Assembly (NCBI GenBank): GCA_025360015.1
Contig: JANYCZ010000071.1
Span: forward strand, 62,001-126,000
Direction of reading: 5' to 3'
Length of the DNA: 64,000 nucleotides
Source: Verrucomicrobiota bacterium
GTDB lineage: Bacteria; Verrucomicrobiota; Verrucomicrobiia; Verrucomicrobiales; Verrucomicrobiaceae
Made by a program: the position numbers and the translations under genes
The notes under the pieces: generated by a model
What the model saw: the letters and a program-made list of their open reading frames with translations, nothing else
What the model was told of the DNA's origin: nothing
Database searches by the model: none
In this document: piece by piece, positions 50,341 through 58,747 of the stretch
Layout of the letters: the number at the start of each line of letters is the position of its first letter
Position numbering within the stretch: position 1 is the first letter of the stretch

Positions 50341-51063
50341 TCAGACCATCGGGCAGCTCAGCCAGAACGTGGTCGTGTTGTTCTCTGACGCCACGCCCAG
50401 CTGGATGTTCATTTGATGACTCAGCATCGCGGCAATCGTCAGACCTAGGCCGAGGTGATTGCTGTTCTTCGAACCATGGAAGGGACGAAAAACCTCCTGA
50501 ATCTTCTCCGGAACGATCTGCGAGCCCGTGTTGCTCACCAGAATGTCCACCCGGCGCTGTTCCGCTGGGGTGATCGTGCCCGGCCCGCAGATTTTCAGCG
50601 CGCAGCGGCCACCGCCCTTGGCAGCGGCTTCGGCGGCATTTCTCAGCAGCTCGGTCAGGATGTCTTTGAACTTCGTCGGGTCCACCAGGATCGGCGGCAG
50701 GCCAGCCTGCACGTCAGCTTCCAGTTGCACGCCCTCCTTTTGAAACGGCTCCATCACCGCGCCTTCGATGACGGGGAGGTATTCGTTCAAACCAAGCGAC
50801 TGCGGCGTGATCTTGGCACAGCCGCCAGCAGAGCGGATGCGCTCGCTCAGATTCGTCACACCCAGGGAGGCTTCGCGAATGTGCTGCATGTTTTCGCTCA
50901 CACCCGGATCCAGATCGTCCGCCATCAAAATCAGGCTGCTGAAGCCCTGGATCACCGCCAGCAGATTGTTCAGCTTGTGCGTCAGTCCGCGCAGCAGTTC
51001 CTGGTGGAAGCCTTCGCTGTGTTCTTGGCCGAGGTTCAGGGTCGTGGGAAAATAAAACTGCAT
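50341..51063 (-). CDS. Soluble histidine kinase core
   Basis: A 240-residue protein consisting only of HisKA-like dimerisation helices and a HATPase domain. The phospho-acceptor His is in LLRGLTHKLNNLLAVIQGF, the N-box in ELLRNAAEAAAKGGG and the glycine boxes in SNTGSQIVPEKI and NHLGLGLTIAA. No sensor or membrane domain is present, so it probably needs a partner protein. No response regulator is adjacent. Its start is set at ATG 51063; the frame extends upstream to 51186 without support. It diverges from the ABC exporter genes. Confidence 0.8.
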   Translation of the reverse strand: MQFYFPTTLNLGQEHSEGFHQELLRGLTHKLNNLLAVIQGFSSLILMADDLDPGVSENMQHIREASLGVTNLSERIRSAGGCAKITPQSLGLNEYLPVIEGAVMEPFQKEGVQLEADVQAGLPPILVDPTKFKDILTELLRNAAEAAAKGGGRCALKICGPGTITPAEQRRVDILVSNTGSQIVPEKIQEVFRPFHGSKNSNHLGLGLTIAAMLSHQMNIQLGVASENNTTTFWLSCPMV

Positions 51064-51197
51064 GGCGAGGGGGTGCGTGGACAGGCCGGAGTAATGCAGT
51101 CGGCCAGTGGCGGTGTAAATGCGAATTTGGCGACTTCTTCCGTAAGGCGTGACTAAAAACTGGCATCCGCCACGCCATCTCGCCACTGTCGCAGTTC

Positions 51198-52091
51198 ATG
51201 GCCCTCCTCGAAGTACGACATCTCACCAAGCGCTGGCCCACCGGACGGCTCGCGCTCGATGACGTCGGCTTTGAAGTGCGGGAAGGGGAGATCCTTGGCC
51301 TCCTCGGTCACAACGGCGCCGGCAAGAGCACCATCATGGGCATCACTCTCGGCATGGTCCGACCGGACGCGGGAGAGGTGCGTATCGGGGGCCGCAGCGT
51401 ACAGCAAAATCGCGGCGCAGCCCTCCAGCAGATCGGCGCCATCTATGAAGCCGCCGTGTTTTATGATTACCTCAGCGGCTGGCAAAATCTCCGCGTCCTC
51501 TGCTCTCTCTCCGGCTGGTGGGACGAGGCGGAGGTGAAGCGCGTCGTGCAGATGGTCAATCTCGGCCGCGCCATCCAGCAGAAAACCGCCACCTACAGCC
51601 ACGGTATGCGCCAGCGCCTCGCCCTCGCTCAGGCCCTCCTGCCCCAGCCCAAAATCCTCCTCCTCGACGAACCCACCGACGGCCTCGATCCCGAAGGCAT
51701 CCGCGAATTTCGCGAGCTCATCCTCCACCTCCGCAAGCACCACGGCATGACCATCATGCTCAACTCCCACCTCCTCGGCGAAGTCGAGCAGATGTGCGAC
51801 CGCTGCGTCATCCTGAAGGACGGCAAAAAAGTCTACGAAGGCCCCGTGCCTTCGCAGGAAAAATCCCGCCGCATGTTCCAGCTGCAAACCAACGACATCG
51901 GCCTTGCCCGCGAAGTGCTTGATCGCGCCGGTGCTTCCATGGACAAGGTCGGCATCGTCGAAGTCCCGCCCAACATGGAGCCGCACGAACTCGTCGCCGC
52001 ACTCGTGAATGGCAAGGTGCAGGTCAATGCCTGGCAGGCGCATCACCACACGCTGGAAGAGCTTTACATGGGCCTCTCTTCAAGATCATGA
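51198..52091 (+). CDS. ABC transporter ATP-binding protein (ABC-2 type exporter)
   Basis: A 297-residue ATPase with Walker A GHNGAGKSTIMG, Q-loop, signature YSHGMRQRLALAQALL, Walker B ILLLDEPTDGLDPEG and H-loop IMLNSHLLGEVEQM. The C-terminal part is the regulatory extension of ABC-2 type exporters. Its stop overlaps the start of the permease gene by ATGA. The substrate is not indicated; related pairs export drugs, lipids or polysaccharide-type compounds. Confidence 0.92.
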   Translation: MALLEVRHLTKRWPTGRLALDDVGFEVREGEILGLLGHNGAGKSTIMGITLGMVRPDAGEVRIGGRSVQQNRGAALQQIGAIYEAAVFYDYLSGWQNLRVLCSLSGWWDEAEVKRVVQMVNLGRAIQQKTATYSHGMRQRLALAQALLPQPKILLLDEPTDGLDPEGIREFRELILHLRKHHGMTIMLNSHLLGEVEQMCDRCVILKDGKKVYEGPVPSQEKSRRMFQLQTNDIGLAREVLDRAGASMDKVGIVEVPPNMEPHELVAALVNGKVQVNAWQAHHHTLEELYMGLSSRS

Positions 52092-52936
52092 CCCTCTTCT
52101 TCCAGCAGTGGTATGGCGAGTTGTTAAAGCTCTTCGCACGCAAGCGCACCTACATCGGCTTTGGTGTCTTCTCGGTCCTGCAGGTGGTCATCCTCGTCAT
52201 GCTCAAGACCATGGGCTTTGAAAAATGGATGGCCAAGGTCATCGCGCCGCAGACTGACTCTTTTGAGTATTACATCTCCGGTCTCACTCTTGCCTTCATC
52301 GTGGTGAAGCTGGCCGTGTTCATCCTTGGCGGCATCTACCTCACCCTCGTAGCCGGAGACATCGTGGCAAAGGAGGCGGAGGACGGGCATCTGCGTCTGC
52401 TGCTGGCCCGCCCCGTCAGCCGCTTCCGCCTGCTGCTGTTGAAATACCTCACCGCCAATGCGTATGCGGTGCTGTTGATTCTCTTTTTGTTTTTCGTGGC
52501 CTTCCTGCTCGGCATTGCCATGAAAGGCCTCGGGGGCGGCTTCTTTGCTTTTGCCCCGGAAATCAATGTGGTTGCCTTCTACGACTGGGGTCCTGGTATC
52601 CAGCGCTACCTGCTGGCAGGCTTCATGCTCGGTCTGGGCATGACGACCATCAGCAGCATCGCCTTTTTCCTCTCCTGCTTCCCCATCAAACCCGCCGCCG
52701 CCACCATCGGTGCCTTGTCCTATGCCCTGGTTGACATGATCCTGCGCGAAAGCCGTTTCATGGAAAGCCGCGAGTACCTTCTTTTGACCAAGCACATCGG
52801 CGTCTGGGCGCGTGTTCTCGCTGAAACCATCGACTGGCCGCTCATTGCGAGAAGCTATGCAGTGCTTTTTGCCGTAAACATCACACTCTTCACCCTGGGC
52901 TACGCCGTATTTGAATCCAGAGACCTGAAATCATGA
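52088..52936 (+). CDS. ABC-2 type transporter permease
   Basis: A 282-residue membrane protein of six predicted helices, in the pattern of ABC-2 type permeases that belong to NatA/NatB-like exporters: YIGFGVFSVLQVVILVMLKT, LAVFILGGIYLTLVAGD, DGHLRLLLARPVSRFRLLL (a coupling loop rich in Arg/Leu), AVLLILFLFFVAFLLGIAM, and TISSIAFFLSCFPIKPAAAT. Overlaps both the ATPase gene upstream and panC downstream by ATGA, so three proteins are translationally linked. Confidence 0.88.
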   Translation: MTLFFQQWYGELLKLFARKRTYIGFGVFSVLQVVILVMLKTMGFEKWMAKVIAPQTDSFEYYISGLTLAFIVVKLAVFILGGIYLTLVAGDIVAKEAEDGHLRLLLARPVSRFRLLLLKYLTANAYAVLLILFLFFVAFLLGIAMKGLGGGFFAFAPEINVVAFYDWGPGIQRYLLAGFMLGLGMTTISSIAFFLSCFPIKPAAATIGALSYALVDMILRESRFMESREYLLLTKHIGVWARVLAETIDWPLIARSYAVLFAVNITLFTLGYAVFESRDLKS

Positions 52937-53781
52937 ACGTCATCAACAACATCCGTCAGCTTCGCTCCTGGAGCACCATCAACAAAGGCGCGCGCTGCGT
53001 CCTTGTTCCCACCATGGGCGCTTTGCATGAGGGCCACGCCGCGCTCATCCGTGCCGCGCGCGAGATCGCCGGCCAGAACGGCAACGTCGCCGTCAGCATC
53101 TTCGTCAATCCCCTGCAGTTCGGCCCCGGCGAAGACTTCAGCAAATACCCCCGCACCCTCATCGAAGATCTCGGCCTCTGCCGTGACAACGGCGCAGACA
53201 TGATCTTCGCGCCAAAGGCCGACGATCTTTACCCGCCGGATCGCAGCATCGCCCTCTACGAGACCAGCCTGTCCCAGCTCCTCTGCGGTGCCAGCCGTCC
53301 CGGCCACTTCGAAGGCGTCTGCACCATCGTCGCCAAGCTCTTCAATCTCGTGGAGTGCGACGACGCCGTGTTTGGCAAAAAAGACTACCAGCAGTTCGCC
53401 ATCATCCGCCGCATGGTGCGTGATCTCGACTTCAATGTCGTCCTGCACGGCATCGAAACCGTGCGCGAAGCAGACGGCCTCGCCATGAGCAGCCGCAATC
53501 GCTACATGACTCCCGAAGAGCGCGCCCAGGCCCCCGCCATCCGCGCCGCACTGGTCGCCGCACGTGATGCGTGGAAAAACGGCGAGCGCGCTCCCTCCGC
53601 CCTCCAGCAGCTCATCACCCAGCAGATCCAGGAAAAGGCCCCGCTCGGCCGCATCGACTACGTCGCCGCTGCCGATGCCACCACGCTCCAGCCCGTCTCC
53701 GCCACCTCCGAGCTCGTCGTGATCGCCGTCGCCGTCTTTTTCGGTGCCACCCGTCTCATCGACAACATCGAGCTGAAATAA
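52933..53781 (+). CDS. panC: Pantothenate synthetase
   Basis: A 282-residue enzyme of coenzyme A biosynthesis, joining pantoate and beta-alanine with ATP. The family blocks are all present: VPTMGALHEGHAALI (HIGH-like), VSIFVNPLQFGPGEDFSKYP, FAPKADDLYPP, CGASRPGHFEGVCTIVAKLF, AVFGKKDYQQFAIIRRMVRD (KMSKS equivalent), EADGLAMSSRNRYMTPEERA. The start ATG overlaps the permease stop. It is the third gene of an operon with an exporter, an unusual setting for panC. Confidence 0.97.
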   Translation: MNVINNIRQLRSWSTINKGARCVLVPTMGALHEGHAALIRAAREIAGQNGNVAVSIFVNPLQFGPGEDFSKYPRTLIEDLGLCRDNGADMIFAPKADDLYPPDRSIALYETSLSQLLCGASRPGHFEGVCTIVAKLFNLVECDDAVFGKKDYQQFAIIRRMVRDLDFNVVLHGIETVREADGLAMSSRNRYMTPEERAQAPAIRAALVAARDAWKNGERAPSALQQLITQQIQEKAPLGRIDYVAAADATTLQPVSATSELVVIAVAVFFGATRLIDNIELK

Positions 53782-53797
53782 TCAGCCGCTCGTATTC

Positions 53798-54127
53798 ATG
53801 TCCGAACTCCTCTCCAGTCACACCGCCGAAGGCTACGACATCGAAGTCGTCCGCAGCGTCTGGAGTCTTGCCCAGGTCATTCCCGGCAACGATCCCGAAG
53901 TCTGGCGCAAAGACGAATTCGGTGCCTGGCTTCACCGTGCTGATTATCGCAATCGTCATTCCGACTACGGCTGGGAAATCGCCGACTACGGCTACAGCCG
54001 CCGCAGCATGGGCCTCGCCTCCCTGCGCCCCATGCAGTGGCTCAATTACCTCGACTTCATGGTCGCCGCCCGCAATCAAGCCGTCGTCACCGCCGACGGC
54101 CTCCGCAACGCCCGCCGCCTCCTCTGA
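53798..54127 (+). CDS. Small protein with a degenerate HNH-like fold
   Basis: A 109-residue protein. Its middle part (VWRKDEFGAWLHRADYRNRH, SDYGWEIADYGYSRRSMGLA, SLRPMQWLNYLDFM) follows the layout of short HNH-type proteins in which YGWEIDHIxP...GGxDxLxNLxPLQWxNN is conserved. Here the DH is replaced by AD and the following Asn/His residues are lost, so nuclease activity is unlikely. It lies 16 bp after panC. Function unknown; may be structural or DNA-binding. Confidence 0.6.
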   Translation: MSELLSSHTAEGYDIEVVRSVWSLAQVIPGNDPEVWRKDEFGAWLHRADYRNRHSDYGWEIADYGYSRRSMGLASLRPMQWLNYLDFMVAARNQAVVTADGLRNARRLL

Positions 54128-54208
54128 GTCCGCACTCCAGGCTGTAGAGCCATGGCCTTGTTGTGCGATAAAATGCACGAATTCCCCCAGTGCATCGCAC
54201 AGGCGTCA

Positions 54209-54238
54209 GCAAAGTGGTCCGCACAGTCCCCTGTGCGG
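54209..54238 (+). repeat. REP-like hairpin A3
   Basis: GCAAAGTGGTCCGCACAGTC then CCCTGTGCGG; stem CCGCACAG / CTGTGCGG, loop TCCC. Confidence 0.8.
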
Positions 54239-54280
54239 CGCTCCGCCTCTCCCACCGCTCCGCACTTCCTAAAAGGTGAC

Positions 54281-54300
54281 ATGAATGGCGCTCGGTTAAG
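54281..54300 (-). repeat. Diverged IS terminus, solitary
   Basis: ATGAATGGCGCTCGGTTAAG differs at two positions from the terminus at 43873 and 31418. No partner end is found nearby. Confidence 0.65.
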
Positions 54301-54483
54301 AAAATGTTTCGTCAGCTTTGACACCTTACGACGCATCGTTCAGTGCACCCCCGAGCTTCCGTCTCTAAACTAGGCGGTGTTTGAAAACCTGTGCTGAATG
54401 ACCTGTGCAAGTTCATACCATCTTGTGGCAGACTCTACGAAGCGCTCACTCTCCCTCCGCAAGCCCGGAGGGCTGGCACAGCC

Positions 54484-54507
54484 GTAGCCGTGGGTGCCAA
54501 CCCACGG
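54484..54507 (+). repeat. REP-like hairpin E
   Basis: GTAG immediately followed by stem CCGTGGG / CCCACGG around TGCCAA. Confidence 0.55.
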
Positions 54508-54820
54508 AACCGCATCACCCATGTCTCCCAATTTTGTGGAACCGCGTAGCGGTGACACAAACCGCCGCCACACCCAAACCTGAAGAATTCCGCCGCTCCA
54601 GGAAAGCGTTGCCAGCTCCCAAACCCACGATCAAGGCCCTGAACCAATCATTCATCTCCGACTCCCCATTCCTTTGCCCACCATTCCTTTGCCAAAACAA
54701 AACCATCCGCATTCCCCACCCCACCCGCTCTGCGGTGCTAGATCAACGTCTCCCTTGGATTCACCTCCCACCCCTCCAGATCCCGAAAGTCCGCCTCCCG
54801 CGCCTCGTTCATACAGTAGC

Positions 54821-57800
54821 ATGATCCGTCTCGCCCTCATCGCGCTGCTCACCACCGCCGTCGTCCACGCCCACGCCGCAGGCACCGACTTTTCCCGGGA
54901 TGTCTATCCCATCCTCCAGCGCGCCTGCTTCGAATGCCACGGTCGCGAGCATCACAAAGCCGCCCTCCGCCTCGACACCGCTTCACCCCAGCACCTCAAA
55001 ATCGGCCCCGATCTCCTCCGCCGCGTCGCTCTGCCCAAGGAAGACAAAGACGCCATGCCCAAGCGCGGCGACCGCCTCACCGCCATCGAAATCGACCACC
55101 TTCGCGACTGGATCAACTCCGGCGCACACTGGCCCGACAAACTCGAAACCCTCAAGCACTGGAGCTACCTCCCCCCGCAGCGCCCCGCCTTGCCCGCCGT
55201 GCAAAACCAGGCATGGCCCAAGAACGAAATCGACCACTTCATCCTCGCCAAACTCGAAGCCAATAAACTCACGCCCTCTCCAGCCGCCTCTCCCGAAATC
55301 CTCATCCGCCGCCTCTCCCTCGATCTCACCGGCCTCCCACCCACTCCCGCCGAAGTCGATGCCTTCCTCAAAGAGCACTCCAAGGATCCAGCATCCAGCA
55401 TCGAGCATCTAGCCACCCGCCTCCTCGCTTCGCAGCAGTTCGGCGTCCGCTGGGCCCGCCCCTGGCTTGATCTCGCCCGCTATGCGGACTCCCACGGCTT
55501 CCAGCGCGACGACCTGCGCGAAGTCTGGGCCTGGCGCGACTGGGTCGTGAACGCGCTCAATGCCAACATGCCCTTCGATCAGTTCACTCTCGAACAAATC
55601 GCCGGCGATCTCCTGCCCAACGCCACACCGGAACAAATCATCGCCACCGGCTTTCACCGTTGCACCCCCACCAATGTCGAAGCCGGCACCGAGCCCGAGG
55701 AAAGCCGCATCAATCAAGTCATCGATCGCGTCAACACCACCGGCGCCGTCTGGCTTGGCACCACGCTCGAATGCGCCCAGTGCCACAATCACAAATACGA
55801 CCCCATCAGCCAGCGCGACTACTACTCCCTCCTCGCCTACTACAACAACACCGAGAAAGAAGCCGAGCGCACCAGCCCCACGACTCCCGGCTCCATCCAG
55901 TTTCAAGGCTCGCCCTATAAACTCAGCGACCCTGCTGGCGATGCCCAGCGCGCTCAGTTTGCCGCACAGATGAAGACTTTGAATGCCCAGCTCGCCGCCC
56001 GTCAAAAACAGCTCGCCACCACCGACGGCAAAAGCAGCGCTCCGCCTGCATCACCCGCAGCCAAAGTCGAAACCTCCAGCGCCCTCAAAGCCCTCAAGCC
56101 CTCCGCCTTCATCACCGAGAGCGATGCCGAGTCCGAACTCCAGCCCGACGGCAGCGTGCTCCTCACGGGCCCCGCCCCCGACAAAGACACCTACACCTTC
56201 GAAACCGAACTCACCGCCGGCGAGCTCAGCGGCCTCATGCTCGAAACCCTCACCCACGCCTCCATTCCGGGCGATGGCCCTGGCCGTGGCGGCATCAATC
56301 GCCCCAACTTCGTCCTCCACTCCTTCGACTGCACCCTCACCACTCCCGGCGGCAAAACGCAGCCCCTGACCTTCAAGACCGCCTACGCCGATTACTCGCA
56401 GAAAAACTTCGAAGTCACCAGCCTCATCACCAAGACCGGCAGATCCGCCTGGGCCATTGGCCAGCGCTTCCATGAGCCGCACTGGGCCGCCTTTGAACTC
56501 AAGCAGCCAATCGCAGTCGCCCCCGGCTCCAAGCTCAGCATTCACATGGCGCAAAATTTTGGCAACGGCCTTGTCATCGGCTGCCTGCGCATCTCCAGCA
56601 TCGCGGGCAACGTCGCCGCCTGCCTGCCCGAGATGGAGGCACCCGCGTCTGCCCCGGTCGTCGCCAACGGCGGCAAAGGCAAAGCCGCTCCCCATCCCGT
56701 GTCCAAAGACCCCGCAATCGCCCAACTCGAAAAGCAGAAGGCCGCACTCCAAAAGCAGATCACCGCCCTCGCCGCCCCCACCACCGAGATCATGCGCGAG
56801 CTCCCGCAGCCCCGCATGAGCGCCATTTTCAAACGCGGCGTTTATACCGATCCCGCCGACCCCGTCACCGCCTCCGTTCCCGCCATCTTCAACACCCGGC
56901 TCTCCGGCCCGCCAAACCGCATCACCCTCGCCAAATGGCTCGTCAGCCGCGACAACCCCCTCGTCGCCCGCGTCACCGTCAACCGCTGGTGGGCCGAACT
57001 CTTCGGCACCGGCATCGTCTCCACCCTCGAAGACTTCGGCATCAAAGGCGCACCTCCAAGTCACCCCGAACTCCTCGACTGGCTCGCCACCGAATTCATC
57101 GACCACCACTGGGACATGAAACACATTCTCAAAAAAATCGTCCTCAGCGCCACCTATCAACAAAGCAGCTCCACCCACTACTTAGCCACCCAGTCCCCGC
57201 CTCCCTCTCCGGAAATCATAAATCATAAATCAAAAATCATAAATGGATCTGCCGTCGATCCCGCCAATACCCTCCTCTGGCACGCCCCCCGCTTCCGCCT
57301 CGACGCCGAAACCATCCGCGACAACGCCCTCGCCATCGCTGGCCTGCTCAATCTCAAACAAGGCGGCAGCCCCATTCGCCCCCCACAACCCGACGGCCTC
57401 TGGCAGAAAGTCGGCGGCCAGCAGTACACCTACGTCGTCAGCCCCGGCTCCGAGCAGTACCGCCGCGGCCTCTACGTCGTGCTCAAGCGCGGCTCGCCCT
57501 ACCCCAGCTTCATGAATTTCGACGCCAGCGCCCGCATGGCCTGCGTCGTGCGCCGCTCCCGCAGCAACACCCCCCTCCAGGCCCTCACCCTCCTCAACGA
57601 CCCCGTCTACGTCGGAGCCACCCAGGCCTTCGCCAAACGCATCGTCACCGAAGCCCCCAGCACCGACCTCGACTCCCGTCTTCAGCACGCCTTCCGCCTC
57701 GCCTTGGCGCGCTCCCCGCAACCGCAGGAACTCAGCGTCCTCAAAGCCCTCTGGGAAACCCAGTTCGAATCCGCCCAAGCCGATGCCAAAGCCACCAAGG

Positions 57801-57913
57801 ACCTCAGTGCCGGCCTCGACCTCCCCCCAAATCTCCCTCCCGCCGAATTCGCCGCCTGGTACGCAGTCGCCAGCGCCATCCTCAATCTCGACGAGTGCAT
57901 TACCAAAGGTTGA
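54821..57913 (+). CDS. Secreted PSCyt1-DUF1549-DUF1553 protein
   Basis: A 1030-residue exported protein of the type abundant in Planctomycetota and Verrucomicrobiota, probably in periplasmic redox-coupled polysaccharide breakdown. A signal peptide (MIRLALIALLTTAVVHAHA) precedes a PSCyt1 heme domain starting FSRDVYPILQRACFECHGRE (CxxCH) with LRLDTA and MPKRGDRLT. DUF1549 follows (LSLDLTGLPPTPAEVDAFLK, RPWLDLARYADSHGFQRDDL, GTEPEESRINQVIDRVNTTG, CAQCHNHKYDPI with a second CxxCH). After a linker, DUF1553 (RITLAKWLVSRDNPLVARVT, LSATYQQSS, DAETIRDNALAIAGLL, RSRSNTPLQALTLLND) closes it. These genes usually pair with a DUF1501 gene; none is here. Two in-frame inserts look repeat-derived (55388-55415 and 57205-57250). 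ATG 54821 starts the signal peptide. Confidence 0.92.
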   Translation: MIRLALIALLTTAVVHAHAAGTDFSRDVYPILQRACFECHGREHHKAALRLDTASPQHLKIGPDLLRRVALPKEDKDAMPKRGDRLTAIEIDHLRDWINSGAHWPDKLETLKHWSYLPPQRPALPAVQNQAWPKNEIDHFILAKLEANKLTPSPAASPEILIRRLSLDLTGLPPTPAEVDAFLKEHSKDPASSIEHLATRLLASQQFGVRWARPWLDLARYADSHGFQRDDLREVWAWRDWVVNALNANMPFDQFTLEQIAGDLLPNATPEQIIATGFHRCTPTNVEAGTEPEESRINQVIDRVNTTGAVWLGTTLECAQCHNHKYDPISQRDYYSLLAYYNNTEKEAERTSPTTPGSIQFQGSPYKLSDPAGDAQRAQFAAQMKTLNAQLAARQKQLATTDGKSSAPPASPAAKVETSSALKALKPSAFITESDAESELQPDGSVLLTGPAPDKDTYTFETELTAGELSGLMLETLTHASIPGDGPGRGGINRPNFVLHSFDCTLTTPGGKTQPLTFKTAYADYSQKNFEVTSLITKTGRSAWAIGQRFHEPHWAAFELKQPIAVAPGSKLSIHMAQNFGNGLVIGCLRISSIAGNVAACLPEMEAPASAPVVANGGKGKAAPHPVSKDPAIAQLEKQKAALQKQITALAAPTTEIMRELPQPRMSAIFKRGVYTDPADPVTASVPAIFNTRLSGPPNRITLAKWLVSRDNPLVARVTVNRWWAELFGTGIVSTLEDFGIKGAPPSHPELLDWLATEFIDHHWDMKHILKKIVLSATYQQSSSTHYLATQSPPPSPEIINHKSKIINGSAVDPANTLLWHAPRFRLDAETIRDNALAIAGLLNLKQGGSPIRPPQPDGLWQKVGGQQYTYVVSPGSEQYRRGLYVVLKRGSPYPSFMNFDASARMACVVRRSRSNTPLQALTLLNDPVYVGATQAFAKRIVTEAPSTDLDSRLQHAFRLALARSPQPQELSVLKALWETQFESAQADAKATKDLSAGLDLPPNLPPAEFAAWYAVASAILNLDECITKG

Positions 57914-58044
57914 CCCTAAGGCATGTTTGAAAACCCGTCAGCGCCGCACTTCGATGCCGCTCCGGCCTTCACACCCCAAACCGCCTCCAGCCTGCATTTC
58001 TCACACTCACTGGGAATATGCAAATAGCGTGTGGCACGCGTAAT

Positions 58045-58068
58045 GTAGCTCGGTATTCCGATACCGAG
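58045..58068 (+). repeat. REP-like hairpin C
   Basis: GTAG, then a perfect 8-bp stem CTCGGTAT / ATACCGAG around TCCG. Confidence 0.65.
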
Positions 58069-58342
58069 TCACGCCTTTCGCGGACTCGGCTCTCCGAGCA
58101 ACATCGCCGGATGTGAACGTTTGGAGTGTGAGAAGTGCGGGCTAAGCTTGCGCTCAAATTCTGCCCCTCACGGAATGTCCATTGAGTAAACTTGTTCCCA
58201 CCTAGCGCCGCATTCCGGTCGTAGGTTGGGCGTGTTTGGCGCCATGTTCATTCCAAAGCTCCACGGCCTCCTTCGCCAAACCGCCCGACCACGAGCGCGT
58301 TCCCACGCCGTTGCGCCCGCCTCACACTTTCAGCCCAGCGTC

Positions 58343-58407
58343 CCTTCTGTCCTTCCGTCCTTTCTGTCCTTTCTTTCCTCTCAGTCCTCTCAGTCCTCTC
58401 AGTCCTT
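58343..58407. repeat. Imperfect 9-bp tandem repeat
   Basis: Pyrimidine-rich; ends in three exact units of CCTCTCAGT after more diverged TCCTTTCTG-like units. Confidence 0.7.
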
Positions 58408-58510
58408 CCACGGAAAAACCACGTCCCCTCATAGCGCAATAGGATGACTCGCCACCGGTCCCTCACCCGTCGCAAGCATCACACGCCCCGCAGTCCGCAG
58501 CGTACGTATT

Positions 58511-58531
58511 GTAGTACCTGCTTCAGCAGGT
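58511..58531 (+). repeat. REP-like hairpin D
   Basis: GTAG-T, then stem ACCTGC / GCAGGT around TTCA. Confidence 0.55.
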
Positions 58532-58747
58532 TCCGGGCGCGCCACCCATCACCTGCGATCGCCACACATCACCCACGCAAGCGGAGCTGCGAGACCTTCA
58601 CCACAGCTACCCAGTCAAATGCCATCATTCTATTGATGCGGTTCTCAATAAGATGCCCTCCTTAACTATAAACCCTCAGGCCAGACACACCTTTCGCCAA
58701 GAATAGGCTGGTGATGGCGTTGTTTGTGCGACTATTTTACCATTGCA

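Larger units (their letters stand above)
54128..54820. other. Intergenic region before the large cytochrome-domain gene
   Basis: 693 bp without a gene. It contains hairpin A3, one IS terminus (54281) and a GTAG hairpin (54484). ORFs across it have no protein character. Confidence 0.6.
57914..58747. other. Long intergenic region before the copper ATPase
   Basis: 834 bp with no gene. It holds two GTAG hairpins (58045, 58511) and a pyrimidine-rich microsatellite-like stretch (58343-58407). Confidence 0.6.

Noticed and set aside
58343..58407. Pyrimidine-rich 9-bp tandem repeat as a CRISPR or origin iteron
   Set aside because: Units are contiguous without spacers and no replication gene or DnaA-box cluster is near; it is a simple microsatellite.
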